64,000 nucleotides of DNA from Desulfovibrio intestinalis (GTDB taxonomy: Bacteria; Desulfobacterota; Desulfovibrionia; Desulfovibrionales; Desulfovibrionaceae), in the NCBI RefSeq assembly GCF_014202345.1, contig NZ_JACHGO010000009.1, positions 1 through 64,000 of the forward strand, written 5' to 3'. This document shows positions 34,306-43,721 of the stretch, piece after piece. Position numbers and translations under genes: made by a program. The notes beneath the pieces are model-generated. The model did not search any database, was not told where the DNA came from, and worked only from the letters and a program-made list of their open reading frames with translations. Position 1 is the first letter of the stretch. The number at the start of each line of letters is the position of its first letter.

Positions 34306-34765
34306 TGAGCGTTTCGCTGTAGATGCGGCTCTGCCGGTTGGCTACGGAGTAGTTGACGCGCATGCTGGTTGCCAGGTCGGTGGCGGAGTTTTCGCGCAGC
34401 CATACCTGATCCACGTCGCCAGTCACCAGATAGTCGGGATTACCCGCACGGGCCTGATTTACGCTGTCGGCATAAGAAACCTGAAGGCCGTTACGGGCCA
34501 GTTCGTCAGCAAGGGCCTTGCTTATCCACTGGGTAACGCTGTCATTGGTGACAAAGGCGGTATTGTCACGGCGCGAACCTATGACAGTCTGGTCTTGCCG
34601 CTTGTCTTCAAATGCCACCACAGTCACTCTGGGAGCCTTGGGGCCGGGCAGCACAGCGCCTTCCATAAAAGGCGGCGGCAGCAGGCGCACACTGTTGGCG
34701 GGCCCGCAGGCTGTTGCCAGAAAAGCAAGCAAAACTAGACATAATACATTGCGCACAGGTTTCAT
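34178..34765 (-). CDS. uncharacterised lipoprotein, YajG-like
   Basis: The start MKPVRNVLCLVLLAFLATACG lies five bases after GAGG. The lipobox is LATAC, with Cys 20 lipidated. The mature protein (VTVVAFEDKRQDQTVIGSRRDNTAF, WISKALADELARNGLQVSYA) resembles the YajG/Lipoprotein_16 pattern, with an alternating strand-helix order common in outer-membrane-associated lipoproteins. It overlaps the long frame of the TPR gene downstream, so the two are co-expressed. The family label is a resemblance; the lipoprotein call is solid. Confidence 0.8.
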   Translation of the reverse strand: MKPVRNVLCLVLLAFLATACGPANSVRLLPPPFMEGAVLPGPKAPRVTVVAFEDKRQDQTVIGSRRDNTAFVTNDSVTQWISKALADELARNGLQVSYADSVNQARAGNPDYLVTGDVDQVWLRENSATDLATSMRVNYSVANRQSRIYSETLNASQSRTVMPMGSAADNIMLDTLRELIKPMAQKIVQAIEAKK

Positions 34766-34942
34766 GACAGCCTCGCGTTTTATAGAAATTTTCAAGAGTA
34801 TTCTCGTGGTCTATATACGGAAAAAGCCAGCCTTGCAAGGCAGTATGCCCCCGTGATAAAGGAATAACGATGTCGCGGGCAGCTCTGGCTGCAAATTTAC
34901 CGCGTATCCAGCGTAATACAGCGCAATTTTTCAGGAGCGGTC

Positions 34943-36217
34943 ATGATTGATCTCAAACTGGTGCAGAGGCAGCCCGAAGTTTTGGCCAAGGCTCTGGCCG
35001 ACCGTCATTCGGACATCAGTGTGGATGCATTTCTGGAACTGGACGGCAAACGCCGCACCCTGCTCACAGAAGTGGAAGGCCTCAAAAGCAAGCGTAATGA
35101 AGCATCTGGGCAGGTGGCGGCCCTCAAGCGCTCTGGTCAGGATGCCGGGGAACTGCTTGCAGAACTTTCCACCCTGTCTGACCGCATCAAGGAGTTGGAC
35201 GTCGAAACCGCACAGGCCAAGGCCGATGTGGAAAGCTGGCTCATGCGCGTGCCAAATATCCCCGACAGCACCGTGCCGCTGGGAGCCAATGAAGACGAAA
35301 ATGTTGAAGTGAACCGCTGGGGCACGCCCCGTCAGTTTGATTTCGATGTGCGCGAACACGGCGACATTGGCGTTGCCCTGGGCGGGCTGGATTTTGAACG
35401 TGCCGCGCGCCTTACGGGCAGCCGTTTTGTGGTGTCCCTGGGTTGGGGCGCACGCCTTGAACGTGCCCTGGCCGCCTTTTTTCTCGACAGGCATACCTGC
35501 CACGGCGACTACACTGAAGTAAGCCCTCCCTATATGGTCAACCGCGCCACTATGACAGGCACGGCCCAGTTGCCCAAGTTTGAGGAAGACCTGTTCAAGT
35601 TGCAGGACTGGGACTATTTTCTCATTCCCACAGCCGAAGTGCCGCTGACCAACCTGCACGCAGGCGAAGTGCTGGACGAGGCTGACCTGCCCCGCGCCTA
35701 CTGCGCCGCGACCCCCTGCTTCCGTTCCGAAGCGGGCAGCGCGGGCAAGGACACACGCGGCATGATACGCATGCACCAGTTCACCAAGGTTGAAATGGTA
35801 CGCTTCGCTCACCCCGAAGACAGCTTCAACCAGCTTGAACTCATGCGCGGTCACGCCTGTGAACTGCTGGAACTGCTGGAACTGCCCTACCGTTTCATCA
35901 CCCTGTGCACTGGTGATATGGGCTTTTCTTCTGCCAAAACCTACGACGTTGAAGTGTGGATGCCCGCGCAGAAAACCTACCGGGAAATATCGTCCTGCTC
36001 CAACTGCACCGACTTTCAGGCGCGCCGGGCAGACATCCGCTTCAAGCCCAAGGGTGGCAAGGCGGCTTTTGTCCACACCCTCAACGGTTCCGGCTTGCCC
36101 ACTGGCCGCACCACCGCCGCCATACTGGAAAATTGCCAGCAAAAGGACGGCAGCGTGATTCTGCCCAAGGTGCTGGTGCCCTACATGAATGGTCTGGAAG
36201 TTATCGAACCGCGCTAG
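34943..36217 (+). CDS. serS: seryl-tRNA synthetase
   Basis: SerS charges tRNA-Ser (and tRNA-Sec) with serine. The 424-residue protein starts with the antiparallel coiled-coil arm that grips the tRNA (residues about 30-100, [22 protein letters not shown]). Class II motifs follow: [25 protein letters not shown], the motif 2 [26 protein letters not shown], and the motif 3 [17 protein letters not shown]. The start follows AGGAGCGGTC. A terminator just downstream indicates a single-gene transcript. Confidence 0.98.
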   Translation: MIDLKLVQRQPEVLAKALADRHSDISVDAFLELDGKRRTLLTEVEGLKSKRNEASGQVAALKRSGQDAGELLAELSTLSDRIKELDVETAQAKADVESWLMRVPNIPDSTVPLGANEDENVEVNRWGTPRQFDFDVREHGDIGVALGGLDFERAARLTGSRFVVSLGWGARLERALAAFFLDRHTCHGDYTEVSPPYMVNRATMTGTAQLPKFEEDLFKLQDWDYFLIPTAEVPLTNLHAGEVLDEADLPRAYCAATPCFRSEAGSAGKDTRGMIRMHQFTKVEMVRFAHPEDSFNQLELMRGHACELLELLELPYRFITLCTGDMGFSSAKTYDVEVWMPAQKTYREISSCSNCTDFQARRADIRFKPKGGKAAFVHTLNGSGLPTGRTTAAILENCQQKDGSVILPKVLVPYMNGLEVIEPR

Positions 36218-36246
36218 GCCGTACTAAACATCGACGCCATTTACAC

Positions 36247-36279
36247 AAAAAACGGGCATGCACTGCATGCCCGTTTTTT
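36247..36279. terminator. serS terminator (bidirectional)
   Basis: AAAAAACGGGCATGC and GCATGCCCGTTTTTT are perfect complements around a three-base loop, 29 bp after serS. Confidence 0.95.
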
Positions 36280-36401
36280 ATGGTCAAACCTGTTTTGAAA
36301 TCAAACGTGTTTCAAGGCGGCAATCCCCATCATCGCACGACCTGAACAAAAGATGAAGTTCGACGCAGCGATAACTGAAAAGACGCCCGTGGAGCTACAG
36401 C

Positions 36402-36692
36402 CTAAAAAACCTTCTTGAGCAGGGTTATGGCCAAGTGCTTGAGCTTGCCTTCGGTAAAGGCCACAAAAGCCGTAAAGTGCGGCGTGACGTTGTGCTCGTC
36501 TATGGCCTGTTGCGAAGCCCAGGCTTCAATAACGAAAAAGCGGCACACATTGGACAGGTCCTCGGTAAGCTCATAGCTTATGTTGCCTGCCTCGCCCCTG
36601 CTGCCGTCCACCAGAGCCTGCAGTACGGGCATGAGGGCCTCACGGTGCTGGGGCAGCACTTCCAGTTCAGCGACAATGCGTATTTCACTCAT
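36402..36692 (-). CDS. antibiotic biosynthesis monooxygenase (ABM) domain protein
   Basis: The 96-residue protein MSEIRIVAELEVLPQHREAL has the dimeric alpha/beta ABM fold pattern: a first strand, helix MPVLQALVDGSRGEAGNISYEL, then FFVIEAWASQQAIDEHNVTPHF with the conserved His, and a C-terminal helix. Members include the quinol monooxygenase YgiN and small stress proteins; a precise reaction cannot be told. It lies 25 bp downstream of the serine dehydratase gene on the same strand and may be co-transcribed. Confidence 0.88.
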   Translation of the reverse strand: MSEIRIVAELEVLPQHREALMPVLQALVDGSRGEAGNISYELTEDLSNVCRFFVIEAWASQQAIDEHNVTPHFTAFVAFTEGKLKHLAITLLKKVF

Positions 36693-36717
36693 TGATGTTC
36701 TTCCTTGATTATCGGGA

Positions 36718-38112
36718 TCAGGCGTTTTCGGAATTTTTCTTGCGTTCCAGCCCTTCGGCCACGGCCTGAGCCAGACCGCCCAACGAGGTTTCCTTGTAGC
36801 GGGATTGCAGATCAAGGCCCGTGCGGTACATGACCTCAATAATGGCATCCAGCGAGATCACGCGCTGCCGCCCGTCTTCCAGGCGTGAAAGCTGCGCGCA
36901 ATTGACCGCGCGCTCTGCGGCAACGCCATTGCGCTCGATGCAGGGGATCTGCACAAGCCCGCCCACTGGATCGCAGGTCAGGCCCAGATTGTGCTCCATG
37001 CCAATTTCGGCAGCCACTTCCACCTGTTTCACATTGCCGCCCGTTACCGCGCAGTAGGCTCCCGCCGCCATTGAGCAGGCCACGCCCACTTCGCCCTGGC
37101 AGCCAACTTCCGCCCCTGAAATGGAGGCATTTGTTTTGAAGAAAAGGCCGATGGCTCCCGCCGTGAGCAAGAAGTCCAGAGCGCCCTCTTCCGTGGCATG
37201 GGGGTAGAAATTCTGATAGTAGGTCAGCACTGCGGGCACAACCCCAGCGGCACCGTTGGTGGGGGCTGTGACCACCCGCCCGCCGGAAGCGTTTTCCTCT
37301 GCCACGGCAAAGGCGTAAAGCGTCGGCCACAGGCTCAGATCACGGCGGCCCTGCGCCTGAAGGGCACTGACCTTGCGCAGCAGGTTGGGCGCGCGGCGGC
37401 GCACGTTGTAGCCGCCGGGCAGCACGCCGTCGGTGTAGCAACCGCGCTCTACCGAATCACGCATGACATCCATGATGGCCTGGGCGCGGCGGCGCACCTC
37501 CGTGGGCGAATGCCAGAAACTTTCGTTGGCCATGACGATCTGCGCCACGGTTTTGCCTTCGCTTTCGCAAATGGCAAACAGTTCGCTGGCGGTCTTGTAA
37601 GGATACGGAGGATTGGGCCAGGTCTCCGGCTCGCTGTCAAAGTCCGCATCTGTACGGATAAAGCCGCCGCCAATGGAGTAGTAGGTACGGGTATACAGCT
37701 CCGTGCCGTCACCGGCATGGGCCGTGAGCTTCATCGCATTGGAGTGACGGGGCAGAAACATGCCCTTGTGCAGGCGCATGTCGCGTTCGTAAACAAAAGG
37801 AATGGTTTGTGCGCAGATGAGAACAAGGTCGGCGTTATTTTTAAGTTCCGCCGTGCGCCGGGCCAGATGGGCCGTATCAACCGAGGCGGGCTCTTCACCT
37901 TCCAGGCCGCCCAAGATGGCTCCTGTGGTGCCGTGGCCCTCGCCCGTAAGGGCCAAAGAACCAAAAAGATCAACACTAACGCGCCCGACCATGGGCAAAA
38001 GCCCCAGTACCGCCAGTTCCCCCGCAAAAGCCTTGCCCGCCACCATCGGCCCCACAGTGTGCGAACTGGACGGTCCGATGCCAATCTTGAACAGGTCAAA
38101 AACGCTGAGCAT
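36718..38112 (-). CDS. sdaA: L-serine dehydratase (iron-sulfur type)
   Basis: The enzyme deaminates serine to pyruvate and ammonia with a [4Fe-4S] cluster. The 464-residue single chain starts [23 protein letters not shown] after GAGGGGG, the canonical N terminus of the beta domain. The alpha domain has the cluster cysteines in [20 protein letters not shown] and [18 protein letters not shown]. This is the fused SdaA/SdaB form, not the split Bacillus form. It could feed serine carbon into pyruvate. The ABM gene follows it closely. Confidence 0.95.
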   Translation of the reverse strand: MLSVFDLFKIGIGPSSSHTVGPMVAGKAFAGELAVLGLLPMVGRVSVDLFGSLALTGEGHGTTGAILGGLEGEEPASVDTAHLARRTAELKNNADLVLICAQTIPFVYERDMRLHKGMFLPRHSNAMKLTAHAGDGTELYTRTYYSIGGGFIRTDADFDSEPETWPNPPYPYKTASELFAICESEGKTVAQIVMANESFWHSPTEVRRRAQAIMDVMRDSVERGCYTDGVLPGGYNVRRRAPNLLRKVSALQAQGRRDLSLWPTLYAFAVAEENASGGRVVTAPTNGAAGVVPAVLTYYQNFYPHATEEGALDFLLTAGAIGLFFKTNASISGAEVGCQGEVGVACSMAAGAYCAVTGGNVKQVEVAAEIGMEHNLGLTCDPVGGLVQIPCIERNGVAAERAVNCAQLSRLEDGRQRVISLDAIIEVMYRTGLDLQSRYKETSLGGLAQAVAEGLERKKNSENA

Positions 38113-38250
38113 GAGACCCCCTCGAGCAAAGATGCAGCGGCCCCGCACCATCTGTACAGAACCACTTATCTCTTTGTGACACAGTACGTCCTGCCACGCA
38201 ACGGGCAGGGCTGTACGCAGCCTGAGGCGCTACAGCCCGCAGCGAAGAGC

Positions 38251-38676
38251 CTACTTCAGGCTTGTGACAAAATCGTGCAGGCAGGTCACAGCTCTCACTG
38301 TGAAGCGTTCACACAAATGGGGCGGGTCATCATCCCGAAAACCGCCGGGCCTGAGATCACGGCAGGCCAGACTGCTGAAGTTTCTTTTGAAAAGGCTGGC
38401 ATAGCGCGAGCACATTTCAACAATTTCAGCATCAGTTTTGCCCAGGGTAGCGCCGTAAATCCCCAGAAAGAGCATCGCTCCTTCCATCAGGCCGCATTGG
38501 CCGCCTTTGTCTCCGGCCCCGTGGCATCCCACGGTGGCCTGAAAAAGCAGCGGATGCACAGGCTGCCCGGTCAACTGCTCAAGACAGTACAGGGTAGTCT
38601 GGGCGCAGTTGGCGTTTTTGTCCCAATAGCAGTGGTGAACCATTTCGAGAATGCGTTCTTGAGTGCCCATCGTCAT
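38251..38676 (-). CDS. C_GCAxxG_C_C family redox protein
   Basis: The 141-residue protein contains spaced cysteines (ANCAQTTLYCLEQL, TVGCHGAGDKGGQCGLMEGAMLFLG, SLACRDL, CERFT, VTCLHD) and the GCAxxG-type motif written here as CGLMEG. Members of this family are small putative redox or metal proteins of unknown function, often near transporters or oxidoreductases. It starts two bases after the preceding gene and is the third gene of the mtnA operon. A role cannot be derived from this context. Confidence 0.85.
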   Translation of the reverse strand: MTMGTQERILEMVHHCYWDKNANCAQTTLYCLEQLTGQPVHPLLFQATVGCHGAGDKGGQCGLMEGAMLFLGIYGATLGKTDAEIVEMCSRYASLFKRNFSSLACRDLRPGGFRDDDPPHLCERFTVRAVTCLHDFVTSLK

Positions 38677-38678
38677 AC

Positions 38679-40694
38679 TTATACCCCCAGCAACTTTTTC
38701 CAGCGCGGCAGGGCCGGGTCCAGATCCAGATAGTTGGCCGGCAGTTGCAGGGGGGCGGCAGCGGCCAAGGCCTCAGCCACATCCTCCACGCTGCCTGTTC
38801 GGGGCAGCTGGGGCACATCCTGCAACGGACAAAGATCAAAATCATCCACAGGCAGCATGCTCATTATCGGCAGCCCCTTCAGGGCCGCCTCAAGCGCAAC
38901 TGTTGTAGAGTTGGAAGACCACACCACAACCCCCGGCACAAATTCCTCGCCAATGGCGCCCTGAGCAATGCGCACTTCAGAAATGCGGCGGCCCAGCAAG
39001 GCGCGCAGGCGTTCTTCCACTGGCAGGTAGGGGTGAGGTTTCACCACAATCTGCCAACCGTCCAGAACCCCGGCATGCAGCGCGCGGGCCAGCAGAACCA
39101 GATGGGCCTCCGTTTCATCCTGAAAAAAGCTGGTAACGGCCAGAAGGCGCTTCGGCTGTGCTGATGCTGCTTCAGTTGCCCGTACTGCGGAACTTTCTTC
39201 GCCGGATGCAACGGTCGACGGCAAGGAACGCGCGCCTTCAGCAAGATAGAGATAACGCAGGGCCTCCACTTCGCCAAGCCTTTGGGGGGGCGTGCCCGCC
39301 TGTAGCCACTGTTCGCAGGCAGATTGCCCGTTGCCGCGAATCATGTCGGGCTGAAAGACATCGCAGGGGGCCTCAAAAGTGCGCGGATCGTCAAAATAGC
39401 GAAAATCCGTAGGCCGCACCGTAGAGTGCTGCGCCCCGATGACCGGGCCTGCCTCAGGGTCTGCGCAGGGCGTGGCAGCGGCCAAGGCCTCACGCATGGA
39501 TACGGTGAGCATGCGCTCCCAGGGGCAGTTCTCCAGCGGGAAAAGCGTCCAGCGTTGCGGCCCGGCGGCCCCGGCGTAGACATCGAAGGCGCGTTGTTGC
39601 AAACAGCGCTCAAGACCGCGCCAGCCCCTGAAAGACTCTACCCAGTAAGTTTCCAGATAAGGCCAGAAGTTGAAGTGAGAACCGGCGAACCGGAATGCGG
39701 GCCGCACAGAGGACTCAAGGCTGTGGCTGCCCAGGCAGAGACGCAGGTACCGCCACAATGCGGCCCAAAGGTCGCGGTGGCGCAAAAATTCTTCAAGGTA
39801 ATGAAAGCTGGCGCCGTCTTTTCCTTCCTTGCGAAAGCGGTCACGCAGGGCGATGCATTGCTCAAGGCTCAACTGCGGCGCAGGAAAGCGGATAAAGAGC
39901 CAGCGCACCCAGGGCGCACCTTCCTTTTTGGCAGCATCGCGCAGCGCATCGTGCAGGCTTTCCCAGTAGCGGGAGCGAAAATGCCCTTCTGCGGCGGCCT
40001 TCATGTCCACGTTGGGAAAATAGGTGGCAATGGTGGCTGCCTGCACAGGCCCGGCTTCTCCCTGCACGGGAGCAAAGGCCTTGCCCGCGTCAGGGCTTAC
40101 GGGCAGTTTGCGGCGCACGGTCCACAGCCAGTGCGCGTAACGGGCCAGCGTTCGTAGTGGAGCCGGAGTCGCATTGTACAAGCGGCGCACAAAAGACACT
40201 GGCGGCTCCAGAGGCGCAGGCACACCGTGTTCTTCAGAAAAATCGCGCCCCGATGAGGCGCACATATGGGCCAGCACGCCGCGCAAGGTATCGTCCCCGC
40301 CAAAGAGATGCAGGGCCGTAACATTTTCCTCATCCATAAACCGTTCAAGGGCGCGCAGTCTGTAGACGGCGTACAAACCGGGCGTCATCTTGGGGTGACG
40401 TTCGTAAAGCAGCGAGCACCACCACATGGAAAGCGGATGCCCGGCGCGCAGCTTGTCCTGCACTTCCTTGCCGTCTTCCGTTGTCAGGCGCCCCAGGTCA
40501 TACGCCCAGGCTGCGTGTTCCGCGCGGATGGTTTCAAGCTCTGCCCGCAGCCGGGCCGCAAGCGAAACGTGCCCCTTGGGGGCTTCCCAGCCTTCCCACT
40601 GCACGAAGATCCGCTTGTCTTTTCCGCCATTGGCGGCCGGGCAGGAAATCAGGTCTGGCTGGCCGGGCCCGACAACCAGGATAAGTTCCTTCAT
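38679..40694 (-). CDS. putative surface carbohydrate biosynthesis protein (TIGR04326-like)
   Basis: The 671-residue cytoplasmic protein starts [19 protein letters not shown]. The C-terminal half contains [43 protein letters not shown] and [24 protein letters not shown]. The KPHP and serine-rich ([11 protein letters not shown]) motifs are typical of CDP-glycerol/capsule-type nucleotide-sugar transferases in a GT-B fold. The long N-terminal part resembles the surface carbohydrate protein family TIGR04326. It overlaps mtnA by four bases. The substrate is unknown and no other glycan genes are adjacent. Confidence 0.6.
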   Translation of the reverse strand: MKELILVVGPGQPDLISCPAANGGKDKRIFVQWEGWEAPKGHVSLAARLRAELETIRAEHAAWAYDLGRLTTEDGKEVQDKLRAGHPLSMWWCSLLYERHPKMTPGLYAVYRLRALERFMDEENVTALHLFGGDDTLRGVLAHMCASSGRDFSEEHGVPAPLEPPVSFVRRLYNATPAPLRTLARYAHWLWTVRRKLPVSPDAGKAFAPVQGEAGPVQAATIATYFPNVDMKAAAEGHFRSRYWESLHDALRDAAKKEGAPWVRWLFIRFPAPQLSLEQCIALRDRFRKEGKDGASFHYLEEFLRHRDLWAALWRYLRLCLGSHSLESSVRPAFRFAGSHFNFWPYLETYWVESFRGWRGLERCLQQRAFDVYAGAAGPQRWTLFPLENCPWERMLTVSMREALAAATPCADPEAGPVIGAQHSTVRPTDFRYFDDPRTFEAPCDVFQPDMIRGNGQSACEQWLQAGTPPQRLGEVEALRYLYLAEGARSLPSTVASGEESSAVRATEAASAQPKRLLAVTSFFQDETEAHLVLLARALHAGVLDGWQIVVKPHPYLPVEERLRALLGRRISEVRIAQGAIGEEFVPGVVVWSSNSTTVALEAALKGLPIMSMLPVDDFDLCPLQDVPQLPRTGSVEDVAEALAAAAPLQLPANYLDLDPALPRWKKLLGV

Positions 40695-41818
40695 AGCTTC
40701 TGGCTCCCGGCGGATGCCGCAACGTCGTCTTCGTCTTCCGTAGCAGCGTTGGTGATACCCCCGCTGCGGCCAGTGTTCAGATCATTCAGGGCCGCCCATA
40801 TGGACAGGCTGTACGGGGGATAAAGCACGCCTTTTTCCGTGATGATGCCGCTGATGTACTCTGCAGGTGTCACGTCAAAAGCAAAATTATACACAGGCAC
40901 GTCCTTGGGACACAGGCGGGTTTCACCCACATGTGTCACTTCGCGATCAGGGCGCTGCTCAATGGGAATGCCTCCGCCGTCGGGCGTGACCGGATCTATG
41001 GTCGACAAGGGCGCAGCCACATAGAAGGGAATGTGAAAATGTCTGGCCAGCAAAGCCACGCCAAAGGTGCCTATTTTGTTGGCCGTGTCGCCATTGGCGG
41101 CTATGCGGTCGGCCCCCACAACCACGCGTTGCACCATGCCCTTGCTCATAAGCAGAGCACAGGCATTGTCGCAGGCCACGGTTACGGGAATGCCATCGCG
41201 CGCCAGTTCCCAGGCAGTGAGGCGCGCACCCTGAAGAAAAGGCCGAGTTTCGTCGGCAATAACGCTGATTTTTTTGCCAGCTTCGGCAGCGGCGCGTATA
41301 ACGCCAAGGGCCGTGCCATAACCAGCTGTGGCCAGGGCTCCGGCATTGCAATGCGTGAGCACGCAGTCGCCGTCATCAATACAGGTCGCGCCGTGGCGGC
41401 CCAGGGTTTTGCAAATGGCCACATCTTCGTCCTGCATGGTCTGGGCCTCGTGCGTAAAGGCCGTAAGCAGGGCTGACTGATCAATATTCGCGCCGCCAAA
41501 AGATTTCCATTTATTACGCATGCGTTCCACACCCCAGCGCAGATTCACTGCCGTAGGTCTGGCGGAGGCTATGCGCTCCATACCCAGCTCAAGTCTTGCA
41601 GCCCAGTCCGGCCCTTGCGCATCCTTGAGGGCCAGCACGCAGCCCCAGGCCGCCGTAACGCCTATGGCAGGCGCGCCGCGCACGACCATGGTCTGCAAGG
41701 CGCTGATTACGTCGTCTGCAGTGCGACACACAAAGTCCGACTCCCGCTCTGGCAGAAAGCGCTGGTCCAACAGGTGCAGTTCAAGATTCTGATGGTCAAA
41801 ACGGATATGGTCGTCCAT
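40691..41818 (-). CDS. mtnA: S-methyl-5-thioribose-1-phosphate isomerase
   Basis: MtnA isomerises methylthioribose 1-phosphate in the methionine salvage pathway. The 375-residue protein [20 protein letters not shown] has [16 protein letters not shown], the catalytic Cys in [20 protein letters not shown], and the Asp in [17 protein letters not shown], all in order. Other mtn genes are absent, so salvage may run by the truncated or ribulose-type route found in some anaerobes. It leads an operon with the carbohydrate protein and the GCAxxG protein. A short C-terminal low-complexity tail follows the family core. Confidence 0.95.
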   Translation of the reverse strand: MDDHIRFDHQNLELHLLDQRFLPERESDFVCRTADDVISALQTMVVRGAPAIGVTAAWGCVLALKDAQGPDWAARLELGMERIASARPTAVNLRWGVERMRNKWKSFGGANIDQSALLTAFTHEAQTMQDEDVAICKTLGRHGATCIDDGDCVLTHCNAGALATAGYGTALGVIRAAAEAGKKISVIADETRPFLQGARLTAWELARDGIPVTVACDNACALLMSKGMVQRVVVGADRIAANGDTANKIGTFGVALLARHFHIPFYVAAPLSTIDPVTPDGGGIPIEQRPDREVTHVGETRLCPKDVPVYNFAFDVTPAEYISGIITEKGVLYPPYSLSIWAALNDLNTGRSGGITNAATEDEDDVAASAGSQKL

Positions 41819-42177
41819 GTGTTCCTCCGGGCAGCATACTGTTGCTCATCCTACACCACGACGGGCTGAAAGCAAAGAGCAACTGGCGTGTCCGCCACAA
41901 CCGCAACCTCTTTATATGCAAACTAACAATGCGGTAAAAAGAACTTAATTGCCTGATGTTTCGTACATAAGCTTTACAAACCTGCTTTTCGCTGGCTATG
42001 CTGCACCACCCTTAAGAGGAACGTCTGAGGCGTCCACCGCGCTTACGCCCTTGGGGCGAAAGAGCGCGGTTTTTTTCAACCATGCGCGGCCGAGCGACAT
42101 TGCTGGCCGCCCGCCGCGCCGCCGCAAGGGCGCTTGTGCCCTTGCCGGGACAATCATTATGCTCTGGGAGCAAGACA
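41819..42177 (+). other. alaC leader / mtnA-alaC intergenic region
   Basis: No gene is supported. It contains the promoter region of two divergent genes and a terminator-like hairpin (42037-42076) before alaC, with a smaller hairpin (GGAACG...CGTCC, 42018-42035) in front of it. Confidence 0.5.
42037..42076 (+). terminator. terminator-like hairpin in the alaC leader
   Basis: CCGCGCT pairs with AGCGCGG and the inner CGCCC pairs with GGGCG; seven T residues follow. It ends about 100 bases before ATG 42178, so it could be an attenuator or end a small RNA. Confidence 0.7.
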
Positions 42178-43359
42178 ATGGAAGAGTTTTCACGCATTCG
42201 CCGCCTGCCCCCCTACGTTTTCGCTGTAGTTGGGGACCTCAAGATGCGGCTTCGTCGGCAGAATATCGACATCGTGGACTTCAGCATGGGCAATCCGGAC
42301 ATCCCCACGCCCGCACCCATTGTGGAAAAGCTCGCAGAGGCAGCACTCAAGCCCATCAACCACCGCTATTCCCTTTCGCGCGGCATCCCAAACCTGCGCA
42401 AAGCTGTCTGTGACCGCTACAAGCGCCACTTTGATGTGGACCTTGACCCGGAAACCGAATCTATCGTTACAATGGGCTCCAAGGAAGGCCTGGCCCATCT
42501 TTCGCTGGCCATGCTTGAGCCCGGCGATGTGGTGCTTGCGCCAGACCCCACCTATCCCATCCACAAATACGCCCCCATCATTGCGGGCGCGGACGTGCGC
42601 AGCGTGCCCATCGGCCCTGGCCGGGATTTTTTTGAAGACCTTGAAACCGCAACCCGCCAGGCATGGCCCAAGCCCAAGCTGCTTTTTCTCTGCTATCCGC
42701 ACAACCCCACCACAGAAGTGACGGACCTGGCCTTTTTTGAAAAAATTGTGGAATTCGCCAAGGCAAACAACATCTGGGTTATACACGACCTGGCCTATGC
42801 CGACCTTGTTTTTGACGGCTACAAGGCCCCGAGTTTTCTGCAGGCCAAGGGAGCAAAGGACGTAGGCGTGGAATTTTACACCCTGTCCAAAAGCTACTCC
42901 ATGCCCGGCTGGCGCGTGGGCTTCTGCATGGGCAACAAGCACCTCATTCACGCCCTGGCCCGCATCAAGAGCTACCTTGACTACGGCATCTTCCAGCCCG
43001 TGCAGATTGCCGCCACCGTGGCCCTTAACGGCCCCGAAGACTGTGTGAACGATATCTGCAACGTCTACAAGGAACGGCGCGACCGTCTTATCGACGGCCT
43101 CAACCGCATCGGCTGGGAAGTGCCTTCCCCCAAGGCCACAATGTTTGTGTGGGCGCGTATTCCCGAAGCCTTCCGCAAAATGGGCTCCGTGGAGTTTTCC
43201 AAGCTGTTGCTGACCGAGGCTCACGTGGCTGTTTCGCCGGGTCTTGGCTTCGGCTCTTACGGCGACGAATATGTGCGCTTTGCCCTTATTGAAAACGAAC
43301 ACCGCACGCGGCAGGCCATCAGCAGCATGCGCAAGCTTCTGTCGGGCACGTCTGACTAG
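42178..43359 (+). CDS. alaC: alanine aminotransferase AlaC-type (class I/II PLP enzyme)
   Basis: The start [20 protein letters not shown] lies seven bases after GGGAG; the longer frame is not used because the family begins here (E. coli AlaC: RFTRIDRLPPYVF). The 393-residue fold-type I aminotransferase has [12 protein letters not shown], the PLP aspartate in [15 protein letters not shown], the Schiff-base lysine in [19 protein letters not shown], and an Arg-containing C-terminal [14 protein letters not shown]. It probably makes alanine from pyruvate. A terminator-like leader hairpin suggests attenuation. Confidence 0.93.
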   Translation: MEEFSRIRRLPPYVFAVVGDLKMRLRRQNIDIVDFSMGNPDIPTPAPIVEKLAEAALKPINHRYSLSRGIPNLRKAVCDRYKRHFDVDLDPETESIVTMGSKEGLAHLSLAMLEPGDVVLAPDPTYPIHKYAPIIAGADVRSVPIGPGRDFFEDLETATRQAWPKPKLLFLCYPHNPTTEVTDLAFFEKIVEFAKANNIWVIHDLAYADLVFDGYKAPSFLQAKGAKDVGVEFYTLSKSYSMPGWRVGFCMGNKHLIHALARIKSYLDYGIFQPVQIAATVALNGPEDCVNDICNVYKERRDRLIDGLNRIGWEVPSPKATMFVWARIPEAFRKMGSVEFSKLLLTEAHVAVSPGLGFGSYGDEYVRFALIENEHRTRQAISSMRKLLSGTSD

Positions 43360-43721
43360 AACCGGTCAGCGTTGCTAAGGTGCACTGTCGAAACTGAAAC
43401 ACCTGAAGCGTTTCAACATAAAATGCTCTCAGGCTCAGTGCATAAAAGTTCCTTTGCTTTTTGCGGCCGATAGTGAACCAGAATATGACCACCTGCGCTC
43501 CGGCGGGCGGGTTCGCACCAGGAATCGCGCATGTGCGCACCTGCGGGCGGCCCCCTGCCGGAGCACAGTGTTTTTTGCCCCCCGGCCCTTTTCGGGTATT
43601 GAGCGCTGTTGCCACATGACGTAAAAGGATAAAAACGTGCACAGACCGGGCATGCCCGATCTGCGTCAAAACCGGTGCCTTATCAGTTGCGGCTTTGCTA
43701 CCGGGCACTTTCGGAGAAATC
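43360..43721 (+). other. hom leader region
   Basis: No gene is supported. A long imperfect hairpin with a T-run lies at 43494-43576 and a perfect small hairpin (CGGGC-AT-GCCCG) at about 43646-43657. The start (43375-43440) weakly resembles the end of R1. Confidence 0.45.
43494..43576 (+). terminator. terminator-like leader hairpin before hom
   Basis: TGCGCTCCGGCGGG pairs (one mismatch, one G-U) with CCCTGCCGGAGCACA across about 45 bases that hold smaller stems (GCGCATGTGCGC). TTTTTT begins three bases after the stem. It lies about 145 bp before the hom start. Confidence 0.5.

Noticed and set aside
43485..43620. Possible leader peptide MTTC... upstream of hom
   Set aside because: No ribosome binding site, only two Thr codons at the start, and a composition dictated by the GC-rich hairpin.
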